Positions 41,564 through 51,530 of a stretch of DNA of 64,000 bases are shown here, one piece after another. The position numbers and the translations under genes were made by a program. The notes under the pieces were generated by a model. It searched no databases, was not told where the DNA came from, and saw nothing but the letters and a program-made list of their open reading frames with translations. Position 1 is the first letter of the stretch. Each line of letters begins with the position of its first letter. Location of the stretch: contig NZ_LT838813.1 in assembly GCF_900176595.1 (NCBI RefSeq), positions 2,432,001-2,496,000 on the forward strand, in the 5' to 3' direction. Source of the stretch: Aquiflexum balticum DSM 16537. GTDB taxonomy: Bacteria; Bacteroidota; Bacteroidia; Cytophagales; Cyclobacteriaceae.

Positions 41564-42037
41564 TTAAAATTTTGAGGATTTTTCGGATGCCTTTTTGATA
41601 GCAGAAATGAATCGGGTATGTGTCCCACAACGGCAGATAACTGGCTGTAAGGCTTCTCTTATTTCATTTTCGCTTGGTTTTGGATTGGACCTCAACAAAG
41701 CCAATCCGGCTATCATCATGCCGTTCAGGCAATACCCGCATTGTGCTGCCTGTTCTTCAAAAAATGACTCCTGCAAAGGATGGAGACCATTGCTTTTGAT
41801 TAAACCTTCAATGGTCTCGATTTTTTTACCTTCAAATGATTTACATGGTTGCATACATGATGGAACAGCCTCACCGTCCACCAATACCATACAGCTGCCA
41901 CATTGGTGCATACCACAGCCAAATTTTGGTCCGTTGAGACCAAAGTCTTCCCTTAGTACATACAAAAGCGGTTCATCTTCATACACTTCCACCTGTACAT
42001 TCTTGCCATTTAGATGAAATAGGGCTTTAACAGTCAT
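41564..42037 (-). CDS. [2Fe-2S]-binding subunit of the molybdenum hydroxylase (IorA-like)
   Basis: 157 residues. The plant-type [2Fe-2S] site has C41, C46, C49 and C61 (CGMHQCGSC...SC). The second, all-helical domain has C100, C103, C135 and C137 (QCGYC, CRCG). It takes electrons from the Moco subunit. It has no signal peptide of its own and is probably carried through Tat with its partner. Promoter-proximal gene of a two-gene operon; the tRNA-Cys terminator lies upstream. Confidence 0.93.
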   Translation of the reverse strand: MTVKALFHLNGKNVQVEVYEDEPLLYVLREDFGLNGPKFGCGMHQCGSCMVLVDGEAVPSCMQPCKSFEGKKIETIEGLIKSNGLHPLQESFFEEQAAQCGYCLNGMMIAGLALLRSNPKPSENEIREALQPVICRCGTHTRFISAIKKASEKSSKF

Positions 42038-42186
42038 TTTGCTTTATTTCCAATGAAAAATTAAAATACCCTTTATCCCCCAAATTTCAAATCAAACAAG
42101 TTTGAAAGGAGCATTGCTGTGGATAGACGGAAGTGCAGTAAATAACAATTGAATGTTAAAAAATAAGATTTTTTTAAATACCATTT

Positions 42187-42237
42187 AAAAACAAAGAAAC
42201 CCTCTTCGAAGAATGAGAAGAGGGTTTCTTTGTTTTT
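42187..42237 (-). terminator. Terminator of tRNA-Cys, 21-bp perfect stem
   Basis: Left arm 42187-42207 and right arm 42217-42237 are complementary over 21 bp around a 9-base loop, with A and T runs at the ends. Directly 3' of the tRNA on the minus strand. Confidence 0.8.
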
Positions 42238-42241
42238 ATTG

Positions 42242-42312
42242 AGGTCGCGAGCGGATTCGAACCGCTGTACAAGGTTTTGCAGACCTCTGCCTAGCCACTC
42301 GGCCACGCGACC
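42242..42312 (-). tRNA. tRNA-Cys (GCA)
   Basis: 71 nt. Acceptor GGTCGCG/CGCGACC, discriminator T (U73, the main CysRS identity base), D stem GCC/GGC, anticodon loop CTGCAAA with GCA at 42278-42280, 4-nt variable loop, T arm AGCGG/CCGCT with loop TTCGAAT. CCA is not encoded. Confidence 0.95.
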
Positions 42313-42433
42313 TTTTGAAATCGGAATGCAAATGTAGGTATATTCAGTTTTTAAGCAAACGTAATAAGACTAAATTTTGATTCAATCCCATTTTAACATT
42401 CAGGTATTCTGAAATGGATTATGCAGGACATGA

Positions 42434-42461
42434 AAAAAGCGCTTAAAACTAAGCGCTTTTT
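42434..42461 (-). terminator. Terminator of the second tRNA
   Basis: AAGCGCTT and AAGCGCTT form a self-complementary pair flanked by A and T runs, just beyond the 3' end of the tRNA at 42463. Confidence 0.65.
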
Positions 42462-42462
42462 G

Positions 42463-42532
42463 AGGTCGGGGGTGGATTCGAACCACCGTAAAGGGTCTTG
42501 CGAACCCTCGCCTTACACTCGGCCACCCGACC
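42463..42532 (-). tRNA. tRNA-Cys-like gene (GCA) with atypical anticodon loop
   Basis: 70 nt. Acceptor GGTCGGG/CCCGACC with U73, D stem GCC/GGC, anticodon stem AGGGT/ACCCT, T stem GGTGG/CCACC. The loop is TCGCAAG: GCA sits at positions 34-36, but position 33 is C instead of the near-universal U. All stems pair, so the gene is folded like a true tRNA. Whether it decodes is uncertain. Confidence 0.6.
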
Positions 42533-42657
42533 TTACAAGTCAATTGGATGAGACTTTTGCTCAAATTACCATTCCTTTAACAGTCTTTTTGATGATAAAG
42601 TTTAGTAAAAAAATATAAAACAATAGTCTTCAGGAATATAAATTGTCCAATAAATAG

Positions 42658-42727
42658 AGGTCGAGGGTGGAATCGAACCACCGTATGAAGTCTTGCGAAC
42701 TTCTGCCTAACACTCGGCTACTCGACC
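42658..42727 (-). tRNA. tRNA-Cys-like gene (GCA) with atypical anticodon loop
   Basis: 70 nt. Acceptor GGTCGAG/CTCGACC with U73, anticodon stem GAAGT/ACTTC, T stem GGTGG/CCACC with loop TTCGATT. It has the same loop, TCGCAAG (C33, GCA, G38), as the gene at 42463. The body differs at many places with compensating changes in the stems, so it is not a fresh duplicate. The gap from 42728 to 43203 is A+T-rich without a gene. Confidence 0.6.
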
Positions 42728-43203
42728 ATATGAATAAAATTCATGTTGGCTTATCCAACACTTCTTAAGTTTTAATCCTTAGCAGATTACTATAGTTGTT
42801 AAAATTTATGGGAACGGATTATCTGGGGTGATTAAAACGTTCTTTTGATAGCAGAAATAAATTTTAAAATAATTTAAAGTTCTGGAATCTTAAATTCATG
42901 ATTCCTTTTTCATTTCTACATATTTACAAAGAAAAGTAAATAACTTTTATATTCAAATTTTTAAAAGTTTAATTTTATCTTGATATCAAATGAAATCTTA
43001 AAAAAAGAATTCATCTTTGACCAAAACCCCCAAGAGTTTAATTTGGCTTTTGGATTTAAATTGAAATAGATGAAACATTCTTTTATTTATAATGATTCTA
43101 AATTGAAATAAGGGAAAATTTTGTTTATTTAAAACATTGTAATACAATAACTTACAATTATTTCGAATCCATAAATTTGATAGGTTAGTCTATCTCATGC
43201 AAG

Positions 43204-43234
43204 TTTGAAAAATAGAATTGGGGTAGTACATTTG
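43204..43234 (+). promoter_or_regulatory. Promoter of the act-cox operon
   Basis: TTTG (43204-43207), 19 bases, TACATTTG (43227-43234): an exact match to the Bacteroidetes consensus with ideal spacing. It lies 48 bases before the actA start. Confidence 0.75.
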
Positions 43235-43282
43235 CAGTGTTTATCAAAAAACGTGCACTAAACTGTTTAATAAGTAATAAAT

Positions 43283-44542
43283 ATGACGATCAAGCGCTCA
43301 TTATTAAGTGTTCCCTTAAGGTTAAGCACATGGTTACTGGTGTTTCTCCTTTCCATGGGTACACAGGCCTTTGCGGTCAATCCCGATGTTTCTGATAGTG
43401 AAGAGGCGATTGCAGCTGGTAAATCTATTTTCAATGCCAATTGTAGAACCTGTCACAGATTAGACCAAAAGAATATTGGTCCAGCTTTAAGGGGAGTTTC
43501 AGACCGTCACTCCATTGAATGGAACAAAAGTTTCATCAGAAATTCCCAGGCATTGATCGCATCCGGCGATCCTGAAGCCGTGGCTATTTACAATGAATTC
43601 AATCAGTTGGCTATGCCGTCCCATGAATTCTTGTCTGATGAAGATGTGATGAATCTATTATCATACATTGAATATGGTGATAAAGCAGATCCTGCTGCTG
43701 CTGCAGCTACAGGAGGAGAAGGAGGGCAAGTAGGAGTCGATGGCGGTATTCCAAGTGAGTATCTTACCATTATTTTGTCAGTTTTGGTGGTTGTATTGCT
43801 ATTGATACTTGTAGTATTGGGTTTAATAATTTCCATACTTACAAAGTATCTTTCAAATCAGAATTTGGATGAGGTTGATGCTGAATATGTCAACCAAAAA
43901 TTTGATTTCAAAAAAATATTGAGATCCGATGCATTTGTGATCATCATTACCACCCTTGTAGTGGCATTTGTTGCCAAATCAGGGATTGATCAATTATATA
44001 CCATTGGAGTTCAGCAAGGGTATGCGCCTGCACAACCCATAGCTTTTTCACATCAACTTCATGCAGGTCAATATGAAATGGAATGCCAATATTGCCACAC
44101 CGGGGTAGAAATTGGTAAATCTGCCAATATTCCATCTGCCAATATTTGTATGAACTGTCATGCACATATTCAGAATGTTGGAGGAAAAGAAGGAATTTCC
44201 CCCGAAATCCAGAAGATCTATAATGCAGTTGATAACAATCAACCTATTGAATGGGTCAGAATTCACAATCTTCCTGATTTAGCTTATTTCAATCACTCCC
44301 AACATGTCGCAGTTGGCGGCTTGGAATGTCAAACCTGTCATGGTCCCATTGAAGAAATGGAAGTGGTCTATCAGCACAGTTCACTGACAATGGGATGGTG
44401 TATAGACTGTCACAGACAGACCGAAATCAAATCGCAGGGTAATGAATATTATGATAAATTGGTTCAGCTTCATTCTGAGTCAAAAAATGCTTTGAAAGTC
44501 AAAGACATTGGCGGTTTAGAATGCGCGAAGTGCCATTATTAA
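43283..44542 (+). CDS. actA: Alternative complex III, multiheme cytochrome c subunit ActA
   Basis: 419 residues. A signal peptide (TQAFA) is followed by a monoheme domain (CRTCH, residues 54-58), a membrane helix (about 159-190) and another hydrophobic helix (about 212-230), then five more heme motifs: CQYCH, CMNCH, CQTCH, CIDCH and, at the very end, CAKCH (414-418). Six hemes in all. ActA collects electrons from the iron-sulfur subunit in the quinol:cytochrome c oxidoreductase that replaces bc1 in these bacteria. The extra N-terminal monoheme domain is fused here. First gene of the operon. Confidence 0.93.
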   Translation: MTIKRSLLSVPLRLSTWLLVFLLSMGTQAFAVNPDVSDSEEAIAAGKSIFNANCRTCHRLDQKNIGPALRGVSDRHSIEWNKSFIRNSQALIASGDPEAVAIYNEFNQLAMPSHEFLSDEDVMNLLSYIEYGDKADPAAAAATGGEGGQVGVDGGIPSEYLTIILSVLVVVLLLILVVLGLIISILTKYLSNQNLDEVDAEYVNQKFDFKKILRSDAFVIIITTLVVAFVAKSGIDQLYTIGVQQGYAPAQPIAFSHQLHAGQYEMECQYCHTGVEIGKSANIPSANICMNCHAHIQNVGGKEGISPEIQKIYNAVDNNQPIEWVRIHNLPDLAYFNHSQHVAVGGLECQTCHGPIEEMEVVYQHSSLTMGWCIDCHRQTEIKSQGNEYYDKLVQLHSESKNALKVKDIGGLECAKCHY

Positions 44543-44580
44543 TTTAAATCAATTCAGAACGTACTCTTCTTGATTATACA

Positions 44581-47500
44581 ATGAAAGAAAATAAAAAGAC
44601 CTACTGGAAAGGGTTAGAAGAACTAACAAATGATCCGGAGTTTGTCAAAAATGCAGATAGAGAATTTCCTGAAATGCCTTCCTCTCTTAATTCTGAAGAA
44701 GGACCTTCAAGAAGGGATTTTTTAAAACTTATGGGTTTCAGCCTTGCAGCAGCATCTTTGGCTGCATGTGAAGCTCCGGTAAGAAAAGCAATCCCTTATG
44801 TCAACAAGCCTGTTGATATCAATCCCTCAATTCCCAATTATTATGCATCAACCTTTTCTTCGGGTGGCGATTATGCCTCTGTAGTAGTAAAAACCAGAGA
44901 AGGTAGACCGATTAAAATTGATGGAAATGCATTGTCTCCGATCAATAAAGGTGGTGTCAATGCCATTGTGGAAGCCTCAGTTTTATCTTTATATGATAAG
45001 GAAAGACTTTCAGGTCCACATATCAATGGTGAAAAAGTTGAATGGTCTGCCTTGGATTCTGAAGTAAAAAGTAAATTGGCTTCAGCAGGTCAGGTAAAGA
45101 TCGTTTCAAATACTGTACTTTCCCCTTCGACTCAACTCACGCTCAATCAACTTGCTGAAAAATTTGGTGCTGATATTATCACTTATGATCCATTATCAAA
45201 TTTTGGTATCAGTAGTGCTGCAAAAACCACCTATGGCGTTGATGGCCTGCCAAGTTATCATTTTGATAAAGCAAGCGTTATTGTCAGTTTCGGTGCGGAT
45301 TTTCTAGGTACTTGGATTTCTCCGATAGAATTCGCAAAACAGTATAGTAAAGGAAGAAAGATTTCTAAAGAAAAGCCGGTCATGTCCCGTCATTTCCAAT
45401 TTGAATCAACCCTTTCTTTGACAGGTGCGAATGCTGATTACAGAACACCAATAAAACCATCTCAGAGTGGTTTGGCAGTATTGTCATTGTATAACTCATT
45501 GGCTAAACAAGCTGGCGGCCCTACAGTTTCAGGTCCCGCTGTGGAAGTGGAATACCTTGAGAAGGCTGCGAAAGAACTTTGGGCAAATAGGGGGAAATCC
45601 TTGGTGGTTTCAGGATCCAATGATCCAAATGTTCAGATCGTTATCAATGCCATCAATGACCTTCTTCAAAACAATGGTGTGACTGTGGATTTTTCCAAAC
45701 CATCGTACTACAGAAAAGGTGATGATGCAAAAATGAATCAATTTGTCGCAGATCTTAATGCAGGAAGAATTGGCGGAGTGATTTTTTATAACTGCAATCC
45801 TGTTTATGATTTTGCCAAAGGTGCTGAGATTGCTGAGGGATTGTCCAAGGTCAAGGTTTCTGTCGCCACAAACGGCACAATGGATGAGACAGCATCTTTA
45901 GTACAATATATCGCTCCGGATCATCATTATTTAGAGTCCTGGAATGATTTTAATCCTAAAAATGGAGAATATAGCTTGTCCCAACCGGTTATTTCACCTC
46001 TTTTTAGTACCAGACAGGCACAGGAATCTTTCTTGGTTTGGTCTGATTCAGGTGTAAACTACTATGACTCCTTACAGGAAAATTGGAAATCAACTTTATT
46101 TGCGTCTCAAACAGAAATAACCGGTTTCCAGGAGTTTTGGGATAGATCTCTTTTCAATGGAGTGTATTCTGTTCCTTCTGAATCTTCTGCTGTTGAAGGT
46201 TTTGCTGATATTTCAGTAGCAGCTTCGGCTGTTTCTAAAGCATATAAAGCATCAAGTGAGGGAGTCGAATTAAGTATTTATACCAAAGTCGGAATAGGAA
46301 ATGGTACTTTCGCCAATAACCCTTGGCTTCAGGAAATGTCCGATCCTATCTCAAAGGCGACTTGGGATAACTACCTGACAGTATCACAAAAGTGGGCCAA
46401 TGAAAACGGCTTGAAAATGGCCGAAGGTGCAACCAGAAAGGCAAAAATTACTGTGGGTGGAAAATCTCTGATTGTACCAATAATGGTGCAACCGGGACAG
46501 GCTTATGGAACTATAGGTTTAGCCCTTGGTTATGGCCGTGTCAAAGCCGGGAAAGTCGCCAATGGAGTTGGTGTAAATGCCTATGAGCTCTTGGACAGTA
46601 CCAAAGGTTTTGTAAATTTTGATATTACGGAAGGTGTAAGTGTGGAGCTTTTGGCCGATACATATAAAATCGCTCAAACCCAGACCCATCAGACCTATAT
46701 GGATAGAGAGTATGTCATTCAAGAGGCTACTCTTCCTGAATACAAGGAAAATGCATCTGCCGGAAGATACCATCCGAAAGTATATATGGAAGGTGAGTTT
46801 GTAAAACCTTCTAAAATATCTTTGTGGAAAGGGCATCAGTACAGCCAACACCATTGGGGTTTGGCAATTGATATGAATTCATGTATTGGTTGTGGAGCAT
46901 GTACAGTTGCTTGCCAAGTAGAAAACAATGTGTCTGTTGTAGGTAAGCAAGAAGTTCTCAACAGAAGAGAAATGGCTTGGTTAAGGATAGACAGGTACTA
47001 TAGTTCGCCTGAAGGTGCTTCAACTAATAAGGAATTGGAGACTGCTGCAGAGAATCCTGAGGTTACTTTCCAGCCTATGATGTGTCAGCACTGTAACAAT
47101 GCGCCTTGTGAGACAGTTTGTCCGGTTGCTGCTACTACCCATTCTTCTGAAGGTCTAAATCAAATGACTTATAACAGATGTATTGGTACCAGATATTGTG
47201 CCAACAACTGTCCATATAAAGTAAGGAGATTCAATTGGTTCAAATATCATGATAACAAAGATTTTGCAACAGTCAATGTCGCACAGAATGATGATATGGG
47301 CAAAATGGTATTGAATCCTGATGTTACCGTAAGGGCCAGAGGGGTCATTGAAAAATGTTCAATGTGTGTTCAAAGAATCCAATCAGGAAAGCTTACTGCC
47401 AAAAGAGAAGGCAGAAAGGTTCAGGACGGTGAAATTACAACAGCCTGTGCTACCGCTTGTCCGACAGAAGCGATTGTTTTTGGGGATATGAATGATACCA

Positions 47501-47661
47501 ATAGCAGAATCACAAAAATGCTTAAAATCCAGGAAGATACTACTTCAGCGATGAAAGAGGTGAATGAGGAAAGGGCATATCATGTGATTGAATACCTTAA
47601 TGTAAGCCCGAATGTGTGGTATTTTACAAAAATCAGAAATAAGGATAAATCAGAAGCGTAA
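44581..47661 (+). CDS. actB: Alternative complex III, iron-sulfur subunit ActB
   Basis: 1026 residues. A Tat signal (SRRDFLKLMGFSLAAASLAAC) ends in a lipobox, so it is an exported lipoprotein. The large middle region resembles a molybdopterin oxidoreductase that has lost its cofactor. The C-terminal part carries four cysteine clusters: CIGCGACTVAC, CQHCNNAPCETVC, CANNC with CSMC, and CATAC. It passes electrons from quinol to the heme subunits. 38 bases after actA. Confidence 0.95.
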   Translation: MKENKKTYWKGLEELTNDPEFVKNADREFPEMPSSLNSEEGPSRRDFLKLMGFSLAAASLAACEAPVRKAIPYVNKPVDINPSIPNYYASTFSSGGDYASVVVKTREGRPIKIDGNALSPINKGGVNAIVEASVLSLYDKERLSGPHINGEKVEWSALDSEVKSKLASAGQVKIVSNTVLSPSTQLTLNQLAEKFGADIITYDPLSNFGISSAAKTTYGVDGLPSYHFDKASVIVSFGADFLGTWISPIEFAKQYSKGRKISKEKPVMSRHFQFESTLSLTGANADYRTPIKPSQSGLAVLSLYNSLAKQAGGPTVSGPAVEVEYLEKAAKELWANRGKSLVVSGSNDPNVQIVINAINDLLQNNGVTVDFSKPSYYRKGDDAKMNQFVADLNAGRIGGVIFYNCNPVYDFAKGAEIAEGLSKVKVSVATNGTMDETASLVQYIAPDHHYLESWNDFNPKNGEYSLSQPVISPLFSTRQAQESFLVWSDSGVNYYDSLQENWKSTLFASQTEITGFQEFWDRSLFNGVYSVPSESSAVEGFADISVAASAVSKAYKASSEGVELSIYTKVGIGNGTFANNPWLQEMSDPISKATWDNYLTVSQKWANENGLKMAEGATRKAKITVGGKSLIVPIMVQPGQAYGTIGLALGYGRVKAGKVANGVGVNAYELLDSTKGFVNFDITEGVSVELLADTYKIAQTQTHQTYMDREYVIQEATLPEYKENASAGRYHPKVYMEGEFVKPSKISLWKGHQYSQHHWGLAIDMNSCIGCGACTVACQVENNVSVVGKQEVLNRREMAWLRIDRYYSSPEGASTNKELETAAENPEVTFQPMMCQHCNNAPCETVCPVAATTHSSEGLNQMTYNRCIGTRYCANNCPYKVRRFNWFKYHDNKDFATVNVAQNDDMGKMVLNPDVTVRARGVIEKCSMCVQRIQSGKLTAKREGRKVQDGEITTACATACPTEAIVFGDMNDTNSRITKMLKIQEDTTSAMKEVNEERAYHVIEYLNVSPNVWYFTKIRNKDKSEA

Positions 47662-47680
47662 TTAAATAATTTTATAAGAT

Positions 47681-49045
47681 ATGCAGGTTACTTCATCCGT
47701 ACGCGAGCCGCTGATTACTGGCGGGAAAACCTTAAAAGACGTCACACACGATATTTCCAGACAAGTAGAAGGTAAACCAAGTATGTCTTGGTTGCTTGCC
47801 TTTCTTGTTTCAGTCGGTGCATTGGTGCTTGGCTTTTTAGCTTTGGCAGCCACACTCTGGGAAGGTATTGGTATGTGGGGTCTGAACAAAACTGTTGGTT
47901 GGGCTTGGGATATCACAAACTTTGTTTGGTGGGTTGGTATCGGTCACGCAGGTACATTGATCTCAGCTGTACTCTTACTGTTCAGACAAAAGTGGAGAAT
48001 GGCGATTAACAGGGCAGCAGAGGCCATGACGATTTTCGCTGTAATCTGTGCGGCTATGTTCCCAATCATTCACATGGGACGTCCCTGGCTTGGCGCTTAT
48101 TGGGCGCTTCCTCTTCCCAATACATTCGGTTCGTTATGGGTTAATTTCAACTCTCCTCTTTTGTGGGATGTTTTTGCCATTTCGACCTATTTCTCAGTTT
48201 CTCTGGTATTCTGGTATGTCAGCTTGGTTCCTGACTTTGCTACAATCAGAGACAGGGCAACTGGAATTCGTAAATCAATCTATGGTGCTTTGGCTCTTGG
48301 CTGGGATGGTGCCGCAAAAACTTGGAGCAGATTTGAAGCAGTTGCATTGATTCTAGCAGGTTTGGCTACACCTCTTGTGTTATCTGTACATACAATTGTA
48401 TCTTTTGACTTTGCCACATCAGTTATTCCTGGTTGGCATACAACCATCTTTCCGCCCTACTTTGTTGCAGGAGCGATTTTCTCGGGTTTTGCAATGGTAT
48501 TGACCCTGATGATTGTAACCAGAAAAGTTTTTCACCTGGAAGATTATATCACTATAGGGCATATCGAATTGATGAATATTGTAATTATCATCACGGGTTC
48601 TATTGTTGGTATCGCTTATATCACTGAGTTCTTCATGGCATGGTATTCAGGAGTGGCAGCTGAACAATATGCATTTGTCAATAGGATGTTCGGACCTTAT
48701 TGGTGGGCATATTGGACCATGATGACATGTAATGTTATTTCGCCACAGCTTTTCTGGATCAAAAAAATCAGAACATCCATAGTAGCCACTTTCATACTTT
48801 CTTTGGTAGTAAACACAGGAATGTGGTTTGAAAGGTTTGTGATTATTGTAACCTCTTTACACAGGGATTTTCTCCCTTCCTCTTGGGCAATGTTTTATCC
48901 AACTTTGTCTGATGTTGGGGTTTACCTTTTCACCTTTGGTTTATTTTTCACCTTCTTCTTCCTTTTTGCGAAGTTTTTCCCGGTGATCAATATGTTTGAA
49001 GTAAAATCTATTTTAAAATCTTCCTCAAAAAAAATAAATAAATAA
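47681..49045 (+). CDS. actC: Alternative complex III, NrfD-like membrane subunit ActC
   Basis: 454 residues with about ten membrane helices. NrfD/PsrC motifs include [18 protein letters not shown] and [17 protein letters not shown], where quinol binds in the family. A later [21 protein letters not shown] is typical. Nineteen bases after actB. Confidence 0.95.
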   Translation: MQVTSSVREPLITGGKTLKDVTHDISRQVEGKPSMSWLLAFLVSVGALVLGFLALAATLWEGIGMWGLNKTVGWAWDITNFVWWVGIGHAGTLISAVLLLFRQKWRMAINRAAEAMTIFAVICAAMFPIIHMGRPWLGAYWALPLPNTFGSLWVNFNSPLLWDVFAISTYFSVSLVFWYVSLVPDFATIRDRATGIRKSIYGALALGWDGAAKTWSRFEAVALILAGLATPLVLSVHTIVSFDFATSVIPGWHTTIFPPYFVAGAIFSGFAMVLTLMIVTRKVFHLEDYITIGHIELMNIVIIITGSIVGIAYITEFFMAWYSGVAAEQYAFVNRMFGPYWWAYWTMMTCNVISPQLFWIKKIRTSIVATFILSLVVNTGMWFERFVIIVTSLHRDFLPSSWAMFYPTLSDVGVYLFTFGLFFTFFFLFAKFFPVINMFEVKSILKSSSKKINK

Positions 49046-49049
49046 AAGC

Positions 49050-49580
49050 ATGGAAAGAGATAAAAATTTTATCCTCGGAGTGTATGAAGATGAGGATGTT
49101 TTAATGGATGCGGTAGTCAAAATCAGAAAAGCAGGTGTCAAAATCCATGAGGTTTATTCACCCTTTCCTGTACATGGATTAGATGAGGTTCTTGGGTATA
49201 AAAGGAGCCGTTTGCCCATTGCAGCCTTCCTTTTTGGATTGTTGGGGACAATTCTGGCTTTGACCATGCAGTTTTACATGATGAAATTTGATTGGCCAAT
49301 GATTATCGGGGGAAAGGATTTTGCTGCCGTCCCTTCATTTATCCCTGTGACCTTTGAAATGACAGTTCTTTTGGCTGCATTTGGAATGGTTGGGGTTTTC
49401 CTGATATCAAGCAATCTTAAGCCTTGGGGACAACCAAAAATATTTGATTTAAGAATCACTGATGATAAGCATGTTTTGGCTATTGACTTAGCAGTAAATG
49501 CTAATTTTGGTGAGGAAAAACTTAGGGAAGTACTTAAATCAGCAGATGCTTCAGAGGTAAATAAAAAAAGTTTCGAATAG
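49050..49580 (+). CDS. actD: Alternative complex III, DUF3341 subunit ActD
   Basis: 176 residues. A soluble N-terminal part (NFILGVYEDEDVLMDAVVKIRKAG, VYSPFPVHGLDEVLG) is followed by two membrane helices (about 51-72 and 105-125). This is the DUF3341 layout. Structural subunit linking ActC and ActF; no cofactor. Four bases after actC. Confidence 0.94.
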   Translation: MERDKNFILGVYEDEDVLMDAVVKIRKAGVKIHEVYSPFPVHGLDEVLGYKRSRLPIAAFLFGLLGTILALTMQFYMMKFDWPMIIGGKDFAAVPSFIPVTFEMTVLLAAFGMVGVFLISSNLKPWGQPKIFDLRITDDKHVLAIDLAVNANFGEEKLREVLKSADASEVNKKSFE

Positions 49581-49593
49581 GTAATAGGAGAAT

Positions 49594-50220
49594 ATGAAAA
49601 TCAGACACTTTATATATTTAATCGGTTTTGTAACAATGTCTTTTGTGATGTTGTCATGTGGGGCCTCAGGGGACGACCCTGGTTATGAATTTGCTCCTCA
49701 AATGTACAATTCAGTGGCCTATGAACCCTTGAATCAAATTGTAAATGAAGATGAAGGAAGCTGGCTTTCTTCAAGGGAAGATGGGAAGGGTGAATTTTTC
49801 AACAGCAATATCAATAATCCTTACAGGATGAACATGAGAGAACCTGTTGCGAATACAGTTCCAAGAACCAAGGATGGTTCACTTCCATATAGATTGAAGG
49901 CTTTTGAATTGGAGGCTGCTGCTTTAAATGAGAACCCAATCGAACTTTCAGACAAAGTTCTGGCAGAAGGCAAAGTATTGTACACCCAATATTGCGCTAC
50001 TTGTCATGGTCCTGGAGGAGAGGGTGATGGAAAAGCCGGTGAAGTTGTTGGCGGGGTAGCCAATTTGAAAGGTGGCGCATACATCAATTTACCTGAAGGA
50101 CATATCTTTCATGTGATAATGAAGGGCAAAGGAAGAATGGGAGCCCATGGTTCTCAAATCCCTCAAGAAAGAATTTGGAAAATTGTTCATTATGTCAAAC
50201 AAGAAATTCAAAAACAATAA
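49594..50220 (+). CDS. actE: Alternative complex III, monoheme cytochrome c subunit ActE
   Basis: 208 residues. Lipobox MLSCG (Cys about 22). A single heme site, CATCHG (about residue 133), has its distal Met probably in KGKGRMGAHGSQIP. Lipid-anchored in the periplasm, it takes electrons from ActA and passes them toward the oxidase. Thirteen bases after actD. Confidence 0.94.
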   Translation: MKIRHFIYLIGFVTMSFVMLSCGASGDDPGYEFAPQMYNSVAYEPLNQIVNEDEGSWLSSREDGKGEFFNSNINNPYRMNMREPVANTVPRTKDGSLPYRLKAFELEAAALNENPIELSDKVLAEGKVLYTQYCATCHGPGGEGDGKAGEVVGGVANLKGGAYINLPEGHIFHVIMKGKGRMGAHGSQIPQERIWKIVHYVKQEIQKQ

Positions 50221-50222
50221 TC

Positions 50223-51509
50223 ATGGCGCACGGTACAACAAATTATAATTTGGATCAAAAATTTGATTTTACAGCTGCGCTGAAAAAATCAATCCTCATG
50301 ACCTTGGCTATAGGTGCAGTTATTTTGGCTGTGGGAATCATCTTGGCAATGACGGGAGGTCATGAACATGCAGAAGGAGATGGCCATGCATTTCATTGGT
50401 ATGAGAGGCTTTTTGCCAATATCTGGATCAATAATGTCTATTTTACAGGCATTTCTGTTATTGGCGTTTTCTTCTTTGCTATCCAATATGCTGCCCAAGC
50501 GGGATGGTCTGTAGCTTTGAAGAGAATTATGTTATCTTTTGGCTACTGGTTGCCGATAGCAGGTGTCTTAATGATTGGAAGTTTCTTTTTGATTAACCAT
50601 GATATTTTCCATTGGACACATTCCTATTTATTTGATAAATCAAGCCCCGAGTTCGATTATATCATTGATGGCAAAGGGTCTTATTTCTACTGGCCGTTGG
50701 AGAAAGGGACTTTCCCATTGTTCTTTGTTATCAGGATGGTATTGTTTTTTGGATTTTGGGTTTTCTTCTTCAATAAACTGAAATCCTTATCCTATGAAGA
50801 AGATCTTCAGGGAGGAACTCAATATTTCTTTAGATTAAGAAAGTGGTCAGCAATATTTTTGATATTCTTTGCTGTATCTTCTTCTGTATCTGCTTGGGAC
50901 TGGGTGTTGTCAATAGATACCCATTGGTTCTCTACCATGTTTGGTTGGTATGTTTTTTCGTCTTGGTTTGTTGCTGGTTTGTCGGCTATCACTTTAGTCA
51001 CTCTCTTTCTTAAGGGCAAAGGATATCTTGAAATGGTGAATGAAAACCATATTCATGATTTGGGTAAATTCGTGTTCGCGTTTTCAATATTTTGGACATA
51101 TATCTGGTTTTCCCAGTTTTTATTGATCTATTATGCAAACATTCCTGAAGAGACTTTTTACTTTGTAGAAAGACTCCAGAGTGATGTGTATAGCCCGTTC
51201 ATTTTTGTAAATCTAGGTTTAAACTTCTTCCTACCTTTCCTTGTTCTTATGACACGTGATGCAAAAAGACATGGAATATTTCTTAAATTGGTTTGTTCCT
51301 TGATTATCTTAGGTCATTGGTTTGATTTCTTCCTAATGATTCAGCCAGGGACTCTTGGTCAAAATGGAGGTTTTGGCTTAATGGAAATAGGTATGTTATT
51401 GGTATATGGTTCTGCTTTTGTTTTTGTTGTCATGAGCAATCTTTCCAAAAGAAATCTAATTGCCAAAAATCATCCTATGTTGGAAGAAAGTTATCATCAT
51501 CACATTTAA
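50223..51509 (+). CDS. actF: Alternative complex III, membrane subunit ActF
   Basis: 428 residues from the ATG at 50223 (MAHGTTNYNL), two bases after the actE stop. An upstream start would overlap actE by 46 bases. About ten helices; NrfD-superfamily like ActC but more divergent, with a His-rich periplasmic loop (GGHEHAEGDGHAFHW) and a His-rich end. It pairs with ActC in the membrane core. Confidence 0.93.
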   Translation: MAHGTTNYNLDQKFDFTAALKKSILMTLAIGAVILAVGIILAMTGGHEHAEGDGHAFHWYERLFANIWINNVYFTGISVIGVFFFAIQYAAQAGWSVALKRIMLSFGYWLPIAGVLMIGSFFLINHDIFHWTHSYLFDKSSPEFDYIIDGKGSYFYWPLEKGTFPLFFVIRMVLFFGFWVFFFNKLKSLSYEEDLQGGTQYFFRLRKWSAIFLIFFAVSSSVSAWDWVLSIDTHWFSTMFGWYVFSSWFVAGLSAITLVTLFLKGKGYLEMVNENHIHDLGKFVFAFSIFWTYIWFSQFLLIYYANIPEETFYFVERLQSDVYSPFIFVNLGLNFFLPFLVLMTRDAKRHGIFLKLVCSLIILGHWFDFFLMIQPGTLGQNGGFGLMEIGMLLVYGSAFVFVVMSNLSKRNLIAKNHPMLEESYHHHI

Positions 51510-51530
51510 TTATCCGAAAAATTTAAAATT

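Noticed and set aside
42421-42618. Plus-strand open frame across the second tRNA
   Set aside because: It reads through the tRNA and its terminator, so it is not a protein gene.
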